Source: Sphaerosporella brunnea | Lineage: Eukaryota > Ascomycota > Pezizomycetes > Pezizales > Pyronemataceae | Reading direction: 5' to 3' | DNA: 50,958 nt | Assembly: GCA_008704415.1 (NCBI GenBank) | Contig: VXIS01000342.1 | Coordinates: 1-50,958, forward strand | Shown here: positions 21,783-34,128 of the stretch, one piece after another | Layout: each line of letters begins with the position of its first letter | Position numbering within the stretch: the first letter of the stretch is position 1 | The notes under the pieces: model-generated | What the model saw: only the letters and a program-made list of their open reading frames with translations | Database searches by the model: none | What the model was told of the DNA's origin: nothing | Position numbers and translations under genes: made by a program

Positions 21783-24700
21783 TCAATCATCGTCAATGCA
21801 GATGACTTCAATATCCTTCTCCAACTTTCCCACCGTCGGGACCGCCAGTTCATACATTGCGCGTGTCACCGAGTCCTTGCGTCTCTCCTCGCTATCCTTC
21901 TCTTTCTCCCTCTTCGCTTTCCAAGCCCCATTCTCATCAACGATTATGCTCTTTACGTCTTCGTAGGTCATCGGGAGTTCTCTCATCGTGCGTAGAACGT
22001 CGTGAAGAAATCCATCGACAATCAAATGCTCGGGCCTCGCACGATCCCCGCAATGTGGGCACTTATATGCATCATCCCGCGGCGGAAGAGCAGGCTGTTC
22101 TCGGTGTCGACTTCCCATGTAATTATCAAAGTCGAAACATTCCAAGTGTCGACAAGCTCGTCCCCTGACTGGAGTACCAATGAGTTTGAAAGAAAAGGGA
22201 CACTGCACATCAATTGTCACTGTATTCGTGCTAACAATGATATCGTTGTCGTCGGTATGTGTCGAAAGCCGCCGCATGATTTCGGCTCTGGATTGAGCGG
22301 GTGGAAGATACCGCTCCTTGAATATTTGCGATTTGATGCCCACTCCGGTGCAGCATTCGGATAATTCGATGCCCGCAACAAATGTAGACTCCTCTGCCCC
22401 GTCGCCCAGGCGCACAATAGTGAGTGTATTAGAACCTGCTCGTATAAAGTTGGTTATGTCGGCGGGAAGGTCCTTCCCCCACCGCTCCTTCCGTCGAATT
22501 TCCACGCGCATTCCATTTACTTCAATGAAGATATTTTTGGGCCAGATCGATTCCTTCATGGACCATTCCGAATCATTGGCTAGCGCAGATTTCCCAACTG
22601 AGCTTCGAACCTCGATGCAACGAAGTCTATAGACCAGGCACCCAAGGCCAATCATTGAGCGGGTGGGGGGTTCGCCGAGGGATTTTGACGGGTGTACTTT
22701 GGAGAGGCGACGCTCATCTTCATGTGATACCGTCCAGACACGCTTCTCGCATGGTGGCCTCAATTCGAAGCGACCTACGGGAAAATCAACGATGCTAAAG
22801 TGTGGCGGTTCTGGTGGACTTGCAGAGAAAGGCAACACCGCCGGTGACATGATTGGACTAGACAGATGGATTTCCAACAGATTCTCCGGAAGTGCAGGTA
22901 AAGTCAGCGGCGATGGTGGCGGTGGAACATTGGACGGAACGACTGCAGCCGCCGGTACTGGCATTATTCGGGGAGGAGCCGGCTGCGTGATCTGATGAGC
23001 TGGAGGAGTAGGAGGAGCAGGCTGGGTCTGAGGCGGTTGAGAGCTCATATGTAATGGATGTCGTTGGAGATATTGTCGCTGTTGCTGTTGCTGCGGCTGT
23101 GTATGAAATGGTTGGTTCGAGTATTGGACATGGTTTGGGAGTGCTGGCTGGATAGGCTGCTGGGCGTGTTGTAGCTGATGTAGATGCCGTGGTTGCCGAA
23201 ATTGTTGGTTCCGTTGTTGCTGCTGTTGTTGCAAAATGGGATTCGGATGTTGCAACTGCAGGTGTGGCATTGGACGGGGCCGGACCTGGCATTGTTGCTG
23301 AGGATGCTGAGGATGCTGAGGATGCTGAGGATGCTGAGGATGCTGAGGATGCTGAGGATGCTGAGGATGCTGAGGATGCTGAGGATGCTGAGGATGCTGA
23401 GGATGCTGATGATGCTGAGGATGCTGAGGATGCTGAGGATGCTGATGATGCTGAGGATGCTGAGGATGCTGAGGATGCTGAGGATGCTGAGGATGCTGAG
23501 GTTGCTGAGGATGCTGAGGATGCTGAGGATGCTGAGGATGCTGAGGATGCTGAGGATGCTGAGGATGCTGAGGATGCTGAGGATGCTGAGGATGCTGAGG
23601 ATGCTGAGGATGCTGAGGATGCTGTGATTGTTGCATATGTTGTTGGTGCTGCTGCATTAGGTGGGAGGGGAGTACCAATTGGGGCTGGAACGGTGAGTGA
23701 GAAGTGGGCGTTGATGGGGAGGGAAGATGAGAACTCCGGTCTCCATGTATGGCAAGGAAATATCCATTGCTAGCGGGGGGCTGTGGCAGCAAAGGCGTAG
23801 TCGATGAGATAGGTGTGACTGGTGGTGATATATCGGCCCGGGGTAGAAAGTCGGGATTGGAATGCACTTCAACAGAAGCCGGCGCAGTCGGCAATTGATG
23901 AGTACTTGGGGGTTGGGTTCCGCCAGCCTGCTGTGAATTCATCTGCATGTTCTTGTCTACCATGTTCCGAATAGCGATCGCAAAAACCGACGATAATCCC
24001 AGTGACGATAATGGGAGAACCTTTTGTATATCCTCGCAGCTGGGCCGGTACATTTTCTTGATACATGTTCGCCTGGCATTGGCTACAGTCTGGAGAGCTC
24101 AGTTAGACCCCAAATACTGTCGTCCTATGAACCTGGAATCACAAACTAGAAACAAGAAGGGCTCGACGACGATCTGCCGCCAGACATACGCTGGTAGCTT
24201 TGCTGCAACCGTGCAGATACGTACGGACCACAAAATTTCTTGTTCGGAACCGGGGAGGGCCTAAGCACGTACCTCATGACCTTCCTTCAAAAACTGTCTA
24301 ACCAGTTCAAGTGACGATGTTATTTTCGAATGCTGCATCTCAATCGAACCATATGCCCACGGAAATTCGGCAAAGAACTGCAGACCCCGCAACGAAATAT
24401 TGGCATTGTCATACAGGAAACGGTTCAAAAGTTTGAGGCCCTCTTTATGCTCTTCTGTAATTCCAGCATGTTGTCTGACTATATCGAATGAAATAGTTTG
24501 CGCGCAAAACAGTTGGTGGGTCAGGAGAAATATCAGATCGTCTTCTCGGATTGCTTTTTCTAATAATGTGACGCGCAGGTTTTCCAGCGCAGTCATAGGA
24601 CCATCTCTGCGAACCGAGTTTCCCCGAAACGTTTGAAGCCTTTGAACGAGCAGGTTGATGTTACTGTTCCTGACCGCCTGATTTGGCTGTGGAGCGATCA

Positions 24701-25641
24701 GGACTGGTGACTGGTAGGATGCTTGCTGGTGGCCGGTACCATTTGCGAGAAACGTGGGCTGCGGTGGAGACAACGCGGGAGAAGGTATTGGCGTGTAGAC
24801 AGCACGTGGCCCAACACCAGAATCTCCGACGATACTGCCAGCTCTTCCTCCGGTAGCCTGCGTGGCGCAACTCCGACGTCGAGGAAATTGGTTCGGTGGA
24901 GGAGACGGCGCGGGAGGCGAGGCCAGCGGTGCTGTCACTACTCGCTTTGGAGGTCGGATTTGCCCCGCCTCAAGACTGGAGCTTGACCTTTTTCGACCAG
25001 TCTGAGGCTGCAACTCTCTGTGCTCTGGCCCGGGAGGTGATTTGCTGGGTGCAGGTGACGGTAGTATGCTTGCAGTATCCATCCCGCTCACGTTTTTCGT
25101 GGGCAGAGTCAAAGACTCATGTTCGGGCCCATCCGTGGAAGCTTCGCAGGTTTGTGCAGCCGAAGCTTCTGATGTTTGCTCGATGCTTACTCTGGACGAA
25201 AGCGCGGTGCCGTGACTAGACTCTCCCAACTCAATAGGAGGCATTCCTTCCTTCGGATCCCGACTTGCCGATGGAGCTGCAGAATTTGTACCAATGGCCT
25301 CTGACAGGGGAGTGACTCGACGGTTGCGAGGAACTGTTCGCACGCGTATAGGGCCATCTTGGGACCGTATGGTAGCTGGGACCGATCCGCCACCAGGAAT
25401 AGGCATCGCATTCTCGTTCCACATCCACGACCGTTGCTTGCCACCGATAAACGCATTTAGGGTGTTGTTCACACTCGTCAGCTCCCGCCTAGAGTGCAGA
25501 TAGGTTAGCCAGCGATCAACACGAACATGCGACGTTCAAGTAGCAAACTTACGATACGACGGCATCCGGTTCTTTTCTACCTGACCGTCCGTTTTGCTCG
25601 GCTGGAAGCGCAGTCGTTGCGGAGTCTGCTCGTCGTGGCAT
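21783..25641 (-). CDS. SP-RING (MIZ) zinc-finger protein, likely SUMO E3 ligase
   Basis: Exons 25553-25641, 24273-25488 and 21783-24089, with introns of 64 and 183 nt, the latter with CTAAC and CTCCAG. The product is 1203 residues. The SP-RING domain lies at about 1060-1120: CPFSFKLIGTPVRGRACRHL, ECFD, then YKCPHCG. This zinc-binding fold recruits the SUMO-charged E2 Ubc9. There is no SAP domain at the N-terminus, so it is closer to the ZMIZ/fungal MIZ group than to Siz/PIAS proteins proper. The C-terminus ends EVICIDDD, a textbook SUMO-interacting motif. Between about 590 and 705 lies a nearly pure (Gln-His-Pro)n tract flanked by Gln/Pro-rich sequence. The first coding exon is modelled from the ATG at 25641; an upstream in-frame ATG at 25773 is possible but adds a hydrophobic leader that does not fit a nuclear protein. 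Confidence 0.82.
23297..23624. repeat. 9-bp minisatellite coding (Gln-His-Pro)n
   Basis: About 36 tandem copies of CTGAGGATG (plus strand), with rare variants such as CTGATGATG and CTGAGGTTG. In the minus-strand gene each unit encodes Gln-His-Pro. Because the unit is a multiple of three and has no stop in several frames, it also creates long false ORFs on the plus strand. Confidence 0.95.
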
Positions 25642-25998
25642 ACTCGATGTTGTGCTGCCAAGCAAGCGGGTGGTTTCTTTTACCCGGGCGTTGACTTCGA
25701 CACAGACCGCGAGCAGCAACAGGCCGCACAAATAAATGGATGTGAAGGTGAGATGAAATGTTCGAGTTGGCAAGGGGTTTCTGGAGAGAATTTATTGATT
25801 GACGTGGCGGGAAGGATCCTCCACGGAATGCCACCGCACAGAGGAGACAAGACAAAAGTCACAGGGGAGGTGCAGGATGGGTTTATTTTGGTGGCTTTTT
25901 TTCCCTGCGTGTATTGGTGAATGATAGCAAGAGGTGTGTGCCTAGTGGTGGGGCGACGTAGGGATGGTGATAGGTACCGGCTGTGCGATTCTTAATTG

Positions 25999-26035
<37 letters not shown>

Positions 26036-26037
26036 GG

Positions 26038-26074
<37 letters not shown>

Positions 26075-27354
26075 GCAGCTTGGAGATCAATTGCCTGTGA
26101 ACCGAAAGCCACTCAAATTCATTCCATTCCTTGGTGTTGCTGTTCCTGAGGAAATTCCAGTGGCTAAAGGGAATAGGCAGTACTTGATATGGCTGGTATT
26201 GAATGTTGGGGGGTTCGAGGGGAGGGGTTCTATCGATTGATTGATACTTTGTTTGTTGTGTTGTGCCACCAACACATGCACATACCTGGTTGAGGAGCAG
26301 GAGGAGGAAGGATGATGAAGGAAGGAGATTGAGGCCAGTTTGTGGCACTGAAATGTGGAAAACTTTTTGGTTGCCCCTGGCAAGTATTAGGTAAGTCCTG
26401 ACAGTTCCTTGTTACACTAACTACTGTGATTGGCCAGCTAGCCGAAACGAAAAAACAGACTAAAGATTGCGTCTCGTGACGCGAAAATGAGCCGAATTGC
26501 CGGGTCCAGGCCATGCCCTTTCGGGCTAGGCCGGGAAGAGCTGTGTGACGCTGAGGGCAGTCCTGGCGTGGATGCGGGGCTGAGCGTAGTATCATGAAGA
26601 TACGACACTTATGTTGCTGGGCACTTCTTGGAGAGTATGCTAACCCGCACTCGTAGCGAGTCGCCGCGCTCGAAGATCTCTTTTTCTGTCCACCAGAGAG
26701 AGTCATGTAAACGCTGATACATACCGACGATGTGCTCACTGCTCCCCCTCCGCCTGCAGCTGACGGCCGAACGGACTGGGATGGTGAGCGCATGCAAAGT
26801 TCGCTGTGTGTTTTGCGTCTCCCCTCACCGTCCGCCCCCCCCCCCCAAAATTTACTATCATGGCAGTCGTTCCTCGCTTTCATCTCGCTTGAAAAAGGCC
26901 GGCGTCCGACGCGGACCGTTCGCTTTTTGGTGATCCTGTCTCTTATCGTCCACCTCCGCTTCATCCGACTGCATGGAAGATCGAACGTGGTAGAGTAGGT
27001 AGGTAGATCGTGTGTCTCCTCCTTACACGTACGACCACCTGCCTCGTTTACGGTCAGCAGAGATCGACGAACCAAGGCTTCCTTCATAGGCGTTCTTGAG
27101 TCCCTCTGGGCAAACCAGTCCCAGAGCTCTGTTGTCAGCGCAGCGCAACGGTAGGTATTCACTTCGCTCTCTCGCGTTGATTGAAGACGAAGCGGCCGAG
27201 GAAAAAAAAAAAAAAAAAGTTAATGTGACTTCGAACTCTCAAGCAAGCAAAGACACCTTTTGCCTTCTCTGCAGCCAACCGCTCCGTTTGTCCACCCTCG
27301 CGCCTATCTGCACTCTGGTTAAACGAACCGAGCAACCTCGACCCACCTACGACC
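25642..27354. other. divergent intergenic region
   Basis: Between the SP-RING gene (-) and the Boi gene (+). It contains the GTT microsatellite at 25997-26077, a C run near 26837 and an A run near 27200. The long minus-strand frame 26230-27162 has no motif and looks like chance. The last 200 bp are probably the Boi promoter and 5' leader. Confidence 0.4.
25997..26077. repeat. (GTT)n microsatellite
   Basis: About 80 bp of GTT repeats, with one GGT interruption near 26036. On the minus strand it reads as a poly-Gln frame, but no gene supports it. Confidence 0.9.
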
Positions 27355-30300
27355 ATGACGAATATCGTCAACTTTGGTGGCCAGGGCGCAGCCACCGACG
27401 TTGGGGATCCCGAGGCCGAAGAGAATAGGTTGGATTATTCAAGTCCACCTCCATATTCATTCTCGATACACGATGGCCCGGTGCGGCCAGCTCTTATCAT
27501 CCCGGAAATCCTCATGGCCGTGCATGACTTCGAAGCCAGATCCCCGGATGAATTGACCTTTCGCAAGGGCGAGCAGATTGAAGTGCTGGAGCGAGATGGT
27601 AGGAATCCAATCCAGCTTGGCTTGCCCCCAAGACCCATGAAGAAAGCCTGTTCGCTAACTCCTGTGCTGCGTCTGCAGAGGAGTTCAACGATGGATGGTA
27701 TCTGGTGCGTAACCCCTCCTTTGCTTGTGAAATTCCGTTTCTGCTGGGATCGTCCAGCCATGTTCAGAGTTGTCGCAAAGTCTCAAAAAGCTTGTGCGCG
27801 TATATCATCATGTATTTTGCATTTCCGGGGGCTACCTGCCTGTCTATATCAGCGAGGGTTGAAGATGCCTCAAGCCCCGCCGAATGCTCACGACTCTGTT
27901 CCTACTTAGTCTTTCATTTAATGGACTGCTTAGAGCATCGTTGACTTTGTTCATGATTTCAGGGTCGGTCATTATCATCCAACCAAAAGGGATTGTTTCC
28001 GCAAGGTAATTTCAAGAGGAGAGAGAAATAGGGCGGATGGAGAAGACCTACACTCTTCTTCACACCTATAATTTCCATCAATCACCTGCATCACTCCAAT
28101 CTTATTCGAGCCCCCCTCCAGCCCTTCTTCCCCACACTTCTTGCACCCGCCCCTTTCTTTGAAGATATCAACAACAAAACAACATTCCGGCTGAGGAAAC
28201 ATATGCCAATATGCATCGGACAAATGGAGACATTGCTAACTGTGTGGGGAAGTTTACACAGCTGTGCCAGCTTTCAACCCTGAAGTAGCTATGGACCCCT
28301 CCCCGGCAATTATTGCCACCACCACCGCTACCACCGCCATAAACACCACCACCACACTTTCATTGGACGCGCCGTCGTCCATTTCTCGAGAACCCACACA
28401 TGCTGCACCTATCTCCACTACCCCTGCCGCCCCGCAACTACCAAAAGCCACCCTCCTTGACATCCAACAATCGCAAACCCCTTCCGTTCCCCGTGTCGCC
28501 CCCGAAGTACAATTGACCGATGCTTCCCCCGCCGCTAGCGAAACTCCCACACCGCCATTGACTGTCGAGAAAGGTCGTTCTACTCCGACACAGAATCAGG
28601 TCGTCGCCCGTGCGGCCGACAACACCGAAGAGCGCGCAATCAATTTCGTTCAAGGACTGCGAAGCCCCGTGGTCGAGGACACACTGAGCGATATCGAGGA
28701 AGCACTTTCAGAAATCTCTCTGAATCGCCAAAGCCGCACGAGTAAAGTAATACGAGATCATAATCGCAGACACAGCGCCAGCATGCCGCCACCCACACGT
28801 CCAAGCAACTACTTTTCGGCGTCCGCAGAAATGCAGGATTCGTCCTCTGAATATTCTGTTCAAGACGCTTCCGCGGATGTCTTCAGCTCGGATGGGGAAG
28901 AAGATGGTGGAGTTGGATGCAGCCCTGTTGACGAAATACCATATACGAGAGCAGATATCATGAGGTGGTCACCCGCGGATGTCTCCCAATATTTACAAAG
29001 CCGACAAATTAATCCGGCTACCTGCATGAAATTTGAGGAACAGGAAGTTACGGGTTCCATTCTCCTACAACTGGAGATGATCCACTTGAAAGAGTTGGAC
29101 ATCGGTAGCTTTGGCAAACGTTTTGAGGCCTGGAAAGAAATCGAATACCTGGTTAAGAATTTGAAACGTCCAATCACAAAACCTAGAAGTGGCAGTGACG
29201 CTGCGGTTCGCCTCTCCACATTGGGTTTTGTTCCCGAGGCAGGTTACAACCGACAGCGAAGCAGCACCGTTGGCGATGTGTTGCCTCGTATCCGTAGTCA
29301 ACATAATCGGCATCCGTCGAGACAGCACCGAATCAATGTGCAGGAGGCTAACGCATATCAACCGGGCATCTCGTCCCTGAGGACGCCTGTAACCTCTGCA
29401 ACCATCTCTTCCGAGGTTTCCTCGCCAACATCCCCAATGTTCGGGGCATGGGAGCAATCACGATCATCCCCACAGTCCTCCGGCTCCTCAAAACGGCTTT
29501 CTATGCAGAATTCGCCAGCTACAGCATTGAGTACAGCCGTGTCTACCGGCGCCGCTGTGCTTGTCGCTGGTAGCAGCGAAAACACCCCACACCAACGTGA
29601 AGGGTCGCTTGATAAAACCTGGTTGACTGCAATTGCAACTGGACCACCTCGACCAGCCACGGCAACCGGCATGCGAGAGAACAAAGCGAAACACAAGATC
29701 ACACCAAGTACCGGTACAGGAGATAACGCTTCAACTGGTGACAGTGGTTTTTCTGGATCCACCCACTCTCCCAAGCAAAGCGTGACCGAACGCAGTTATT
29801 TTTCCAGCGGCGAATCAACGCCTAGAGAACGTAAGGTCTTGCACAAAAAGAATGGTGGGGCCATCGTGTTACCGCTGTAAGAATACATGGACTAATAATT
29901 GCCACAGGCCAGAGTCGACACTCGAGAATAGCCAGCGTTGGTGCCGAAGCAATTCGGAGAACATCGGCGTCCACTTTGTCCGCCGCTCTGGGTTATCACA
30001 GGAGTGGCAAAGAGAAGAAACGGAAGAGTGCATCTTTCAGCGGTGATGTAGGACTTTCGGACTACGAGGATGCGAGGGCGAAGGGAAAGCATGAAGAAGG
30101 GAGCACTATCGCTCGGGCGATATCGCCCACAACCCTTATCGCCGTGCCTTTTGGTAGCCGCTCCTTCTCAAATCCCATTCGCAAATCACTGGAAGAAAAA
30201 CCCGCCTTACCCGTTTCTCCAGGTACCAGGAGTATAAGCACAGGCGATGGCTCGACCCCGTCATTAACCGTCACTATGGACACGGACGCGGCACCTGACC

Positions 30301-31367
30301 TACCAACGAAGGCAGATCGCAAAAATTCAAAGAAAATCAAGCCAAAGAAGATACGTGCCGTCACCTCCGGCTCTGAACTCCGACAGAAGTCCAGAAAACA
30401 GACGACGGCGTTCCAAAAGGGCCTGCGAGAGATTACCCCAGCCGAAGCAGCAAAGGCTGGGGATTATAGCGGGTGGATGAAGAAGCGCGGATCCAGTGGT
30501 GTTGGCGCTTGGAAGCCTCGGTTTTTCGTTCTCAATGGACGCCGCCTTTCGTACTTTTATTCGGAAAACGATACCATGGAACAAGGGCTCATCGATATAA
30601 CCTCCCACAAAGTGTTGCCAGCTACCGATGACCGCCTTGTTGGCCTTCACGCAGCCCTTGCTGCTGTTGCAAGCACTGCGCCTAGTCACCGTCCCGTTGC
30701 CTTGCCGGTCTCTCAGAATACAAACTCCCAAGACTCACCCGGGGCATCTACTAAGGACGACAAAGAATCTTGCAGTCCTGCCAAAAAGAAGGAAAAAGAC
30801 CAGGGCTGGTTTACCTTCAAGTTGGTCCCTCCAGGTCCAGGCGCTGCAAAGGGGGTCACATTCACGCAACCGAGACTGCATTACTTTGCAACCGACACGC
30901 GTGACGAAGGGAAACGGTGGATGGCAGCCCTGATGAAAGCCACCATCGATCGCGATGAGACACAACCTGTGATTACCAGCTACAGCGCTAAAACAATATC
31001 TTTGAGCAAAGCTCGCGCACTGAGGGCACGACCACCGGGACTGTCGCACAAAGACGAAGGGTTGGGGATTGAACTCGGGTCGTTAGGGATCACTGGTGCG
31101 GATCTTGGAGAAGAGGCGGACATTGAGGACGAGGGGGGGAAAAAGGGGGGGAAGGACAAGACTAATGGCCGCGACCCTGTTGGAGTCACGAGAGATGATG
31201 GGGAGTCACATACGACCATCGACGAATGTGAGCTCGACGATGAAGCTCCTGCCGTCGATCATGCCATGTCGGAGCAACCGAACGAATCTTTACTTAAGTT
31301 GGGTGGGGATGGTACGAAGCCTACCACGGAAATACTCCGTGTGCAGGCCATCGGGATCATGGGATAG
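27355..31367 (+). CDS. Boi-family SH3-SAM-PH scaffold protein
   Basis: Five exons: 27355-27598, 27679-27704 (26 nt), 27963-28005 (43 nt), 28262-29830 and 29908-31367. The product is 1113 residues. The SH3 domain (about 51-104) is rebuilt over the three first exons: EILMAVHDFEARSPDELTF, then LERDEEFNDGWYL, then GRSLSSNQKGLFPQ. The SAM domain lies at about 336-405 (MRWSPADVSQYLQ...). The PH domain lies at about 814-975 (YSGWMKKRGSSGVGAWKPRFF...), split by a long Ser-rich insert. This order is that of yeast Boi1/Boi2. Those proteins bind the exocyst and Cdc42-pathway partners, sit at growth tips through the PH domain, and act in polarised exocytosis. Introns 2 and 3 are unusually long for the window (258 and 256 nt). 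The start context is ACCATGACG. Confidence 0.92.
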
Positions 31368-31803
31368 GCCCGGGATTCATCATTTCCACATAGGGTTGTT
31401 TTTTTATATATATATTTATTTATTTTATACGGTGGCAGGTTGCAGAGTTATACTCGACCACTGAGAGCTTTGCCTGCATTTTTTCTTTTCCCCTTCCTGT
31501 TCCTGTGCATACTTTTTTCTCGTACTGATACCCATTTCTGATCTTTAATCACCTTTTTTTTTTTTTTTTTTTTTTCTGAATTTCGTCCGAGCAGTGCTCG
31601 ACGGACTGTGATGCGATATCTTATCTAGCTGACTAGTTATCTTTACCGCGATATATTCCTGTTCAGGCCCATGGGATTCCTTGATGTTTTTTTTGATTGA
31701 GAAGGCTTTTTTTAATTCTTGGATGATATAATGATGCGATGTTGGTTCTGGGCCTAGGATAAAAGCACTGTTACCGTGAATAAAGAATCGAGCTTCCAAG
31801 CAG

Positions 31804-32035
31804 TGGGTGACTTCCCGTCGCTCTATTGGGACCGAATAGAACAATCACCTATCCTCTAGATTTGGAGTTTCAACCTGATTTTTGGCGTTCTATCGCCGCC
31901 TAATAGACCGTTGCTATAGGTCCCCACCCACTGTTCTATTCATAGGATCTATACAGCACGTATATACATAGATGGTTGTTTGTTGCATTGAACATTGATC
32001 TATTCGACCGCCATAGAGCGATGGGAAGTCACCCA
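31804..32035. mobile_element. 232-bp MITE with about 44-bp terminal repeats
   Basis: TGGGTGACTTCCCGTCGCTC on the left matches the reverse complement of the right end (GAGCGATGGGAAGTCACCCA). The similarity continues for about 44 bp through ACCGAATAGA/TCTATTCG words. No coding capacity. I could not identify a target-site duplication. Confidence 0.7.
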
Positions 32036-32082
32036 TTAGGATAAAAACAGGGACTTTTGCGATACAATCACGCCTCTACTCG

Positions 32083-32280
32083 ACGGATTTTTAAGTCTTG
32101 GGACACCTGAGAAACCCTAACCCACGATCGAAAAACGGAGAAAAATCGATATCTCCACTGGCTTGGCTCCAAAAATTGCGATTAAAGAGCCCTCGTCAGT
32201 TCTGGCAGTAAGATGCCCAGCGTTTATTTTTTCATTGTGACGATATCGTGTTTTGCGTTGCTGTTTTTTGGTGGGGCGCG
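32083..32280 (-). repeat. dispersed repeat, copy 2
   Basis: Inverted relative to the copy at 19675-19855, about 12 kb away. Shared words on this strand include GGAGAAAAATCGATATCTCC and CGATATCGTGTTTTGCGTTG. It contains about 20 extra bases in the middle (around 32205-32230). Confidence 0.75.
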
Positions 32281-34128
32281 TTTTAGCGTGTCCCAACACA
32301 CTTGTCATGTCTGAAATAAACGGAAAAGCGCACTTGAAAACAGGACCAGGCGGTTGGCTTGCGCCTGTGGATCCGTGGCACAGCCACTGCGCCATAACCT
32401 TCCCTATGTGGAGTTGGGAACGCACTTGAGGTTCGGCCTGTGAGTCATAGTGAACTCAGCCGCACCTATCATGTGTATCTAGGGCAGCAAACGGAAAGGA
32501 TAGCACTGTGCTTGTCGGCGAGCAACATTATACTCCATAACCTCCTCTGAACATGAGTACGGATGTCTCTGAATATCGAGGTGTGAAAGGAATAAAGGCA
32601 TCCCAAGTTCTCGATAGTCCCCTATTGTGAAGTGCCGTGAAAGGTAGTGTAAGGAAGAACCAACTTACGCACGGAAAGATTTTTGGATACAAATACTGGT
32701 ACGAGTCTCGTCTTCACCTCAAGCTGCATGGAGCAGGCTCTCTATCAGTTTATCCCAGCAGCCTCCACAAATACCGCTGTTGTGCCGCTGAGTAGCCAGG
32801 GCATCATCCGGAGGCGGGGTGTTGTCCGGCCATGTATCAATACGAGTGTGAGGCAAAAGGCGCACGATCGCAAGCGATACATAATAGTATTGAGAGGGTC
32901 ACGTGGGAATAACTACTTAGTAGTTTGGCCACGTTCCACGCATGGCCGACGGCGGAGCCAGGGTGGGGGGCTCAGGGCTAAAGGACGATCTGCAAGTTGC
33001 GTGGGCACGGACTGCTGCGTCACATCATCCGTCATGTACTCGGAGTACGGAGGGAGTAAAGCTGAGTACTCTGGGTCAGTAGCTGCTCAAGTGCCTACAG
33101 TTCGAGCACGTTGATATCTGAGCCGCCTTCTCCGGAGATAACTATAGAATACATTTGCATACCAGAGTCCTCCAAGAAGCAGGCATCATGCTGCAATATA
33201 TAGTACTCTGGAGGCGTGGTGGATGCATAGAGTATGAAGCAGGGTTTGTACGAATCAGCTGCGATGCTTACGCTGCCTGCCGTCGAGCATTCTGAGTGAA
33301 TCAAACACGTAGCTAACCATCGCTAGTTGGCCCTGCCTGTGTGCTTGTAGAGAGAGAGAGGCAGGCATGGAGAAGAATGTAAGCGGGGGAGGAGACGAGG
33401 AGGAGCAAAATAAGAAGAAGAAGAAGAAAAAGAAGAAGAGACAGCTGAGGAAGCATCTTAAGAAGTGGCGAGGAGAAGAAAAGGAGAAGAAAAGCAGAAG
33501 AACGAAGAAAGAAGATCGCCCCCCCTAACCCACACCCGCCCTGCGCACGTACCAACTGCACAACCCGCAGCAGCGTCGCACGGAACTAAGCTGCACATCA
33601 CATCTTATTACTCACCCAACTCCCCTCACCTCCCAAGAAACAAGAAACGCGGCTCCTCCACCAACACGCATCGGTGGGAGTCTCGTCTCCTCCTTCTCCC
33701 CGTCCTCTTCAGCTTGCCCGGAGACACCTAAGAAAGGTGGGTTCATACCGCACACAGCCCTCAGCCCTCAACTAGGAGGTATGTAGCCAAAACCGCCACA
33801 ACCCCCGACTTCCCACTTGCTTCTGAATATCATCATCTCATTCTCCGCCTTCCAAACCTTCTAATACCTCCAGACTTGTACCTCAGCGCTTGCCTAATCT
33901 TCACTTCCACCACCCCCAGAGCGCAACTTCCGTCTTTCGCCAGCGCATTTCTCCCCGAAAGCCTGATTCGCTCCACTCGGGTAGCGGCTGGCAGGCCGAG
34001 GGGAGCAGCTCGAGTGCCCTTCAGCTCGGTAACCTTCACTGGGATTCTAGTTACTCGCCGGCCCTTCTTGTGTCCGCACGGCCACCACACGAATACCCAA
34101 GTACCTCTTGTGTTTTTCCCGTTGCGAA

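Larger units (their letters stand above)
31368..34128. other. intergenic with repeats; promoter of the Uls1-like gene
   Basis: No gene recognised over 2.7 kb. It holds a 20-nt T run at about 31554, the MITE at 31804-32035, repeat copy 2 at 32083-32280, and a GAA-rich purine tract at 33390-33500. From about 33530 the sequence becomes C-rich and is likely the 5' leader of the gene at 34129. Confidence 0.4.

Noticed and set aside
23184..23773. Long plus-strand frames rich in Glu-Asp-Ala or Leu-Arg-Met repeats
   Set aside because: They are mirror readings of the 9-bp repeat in the minus-strand SP-RING gene, which has domains and splice sites.
26230..27162. 310-codon minus-strand frame before the Boi gene
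   Set aside because: No recognisable domain, mixed composition, and it overlaps the likely Boi promoter and leader.
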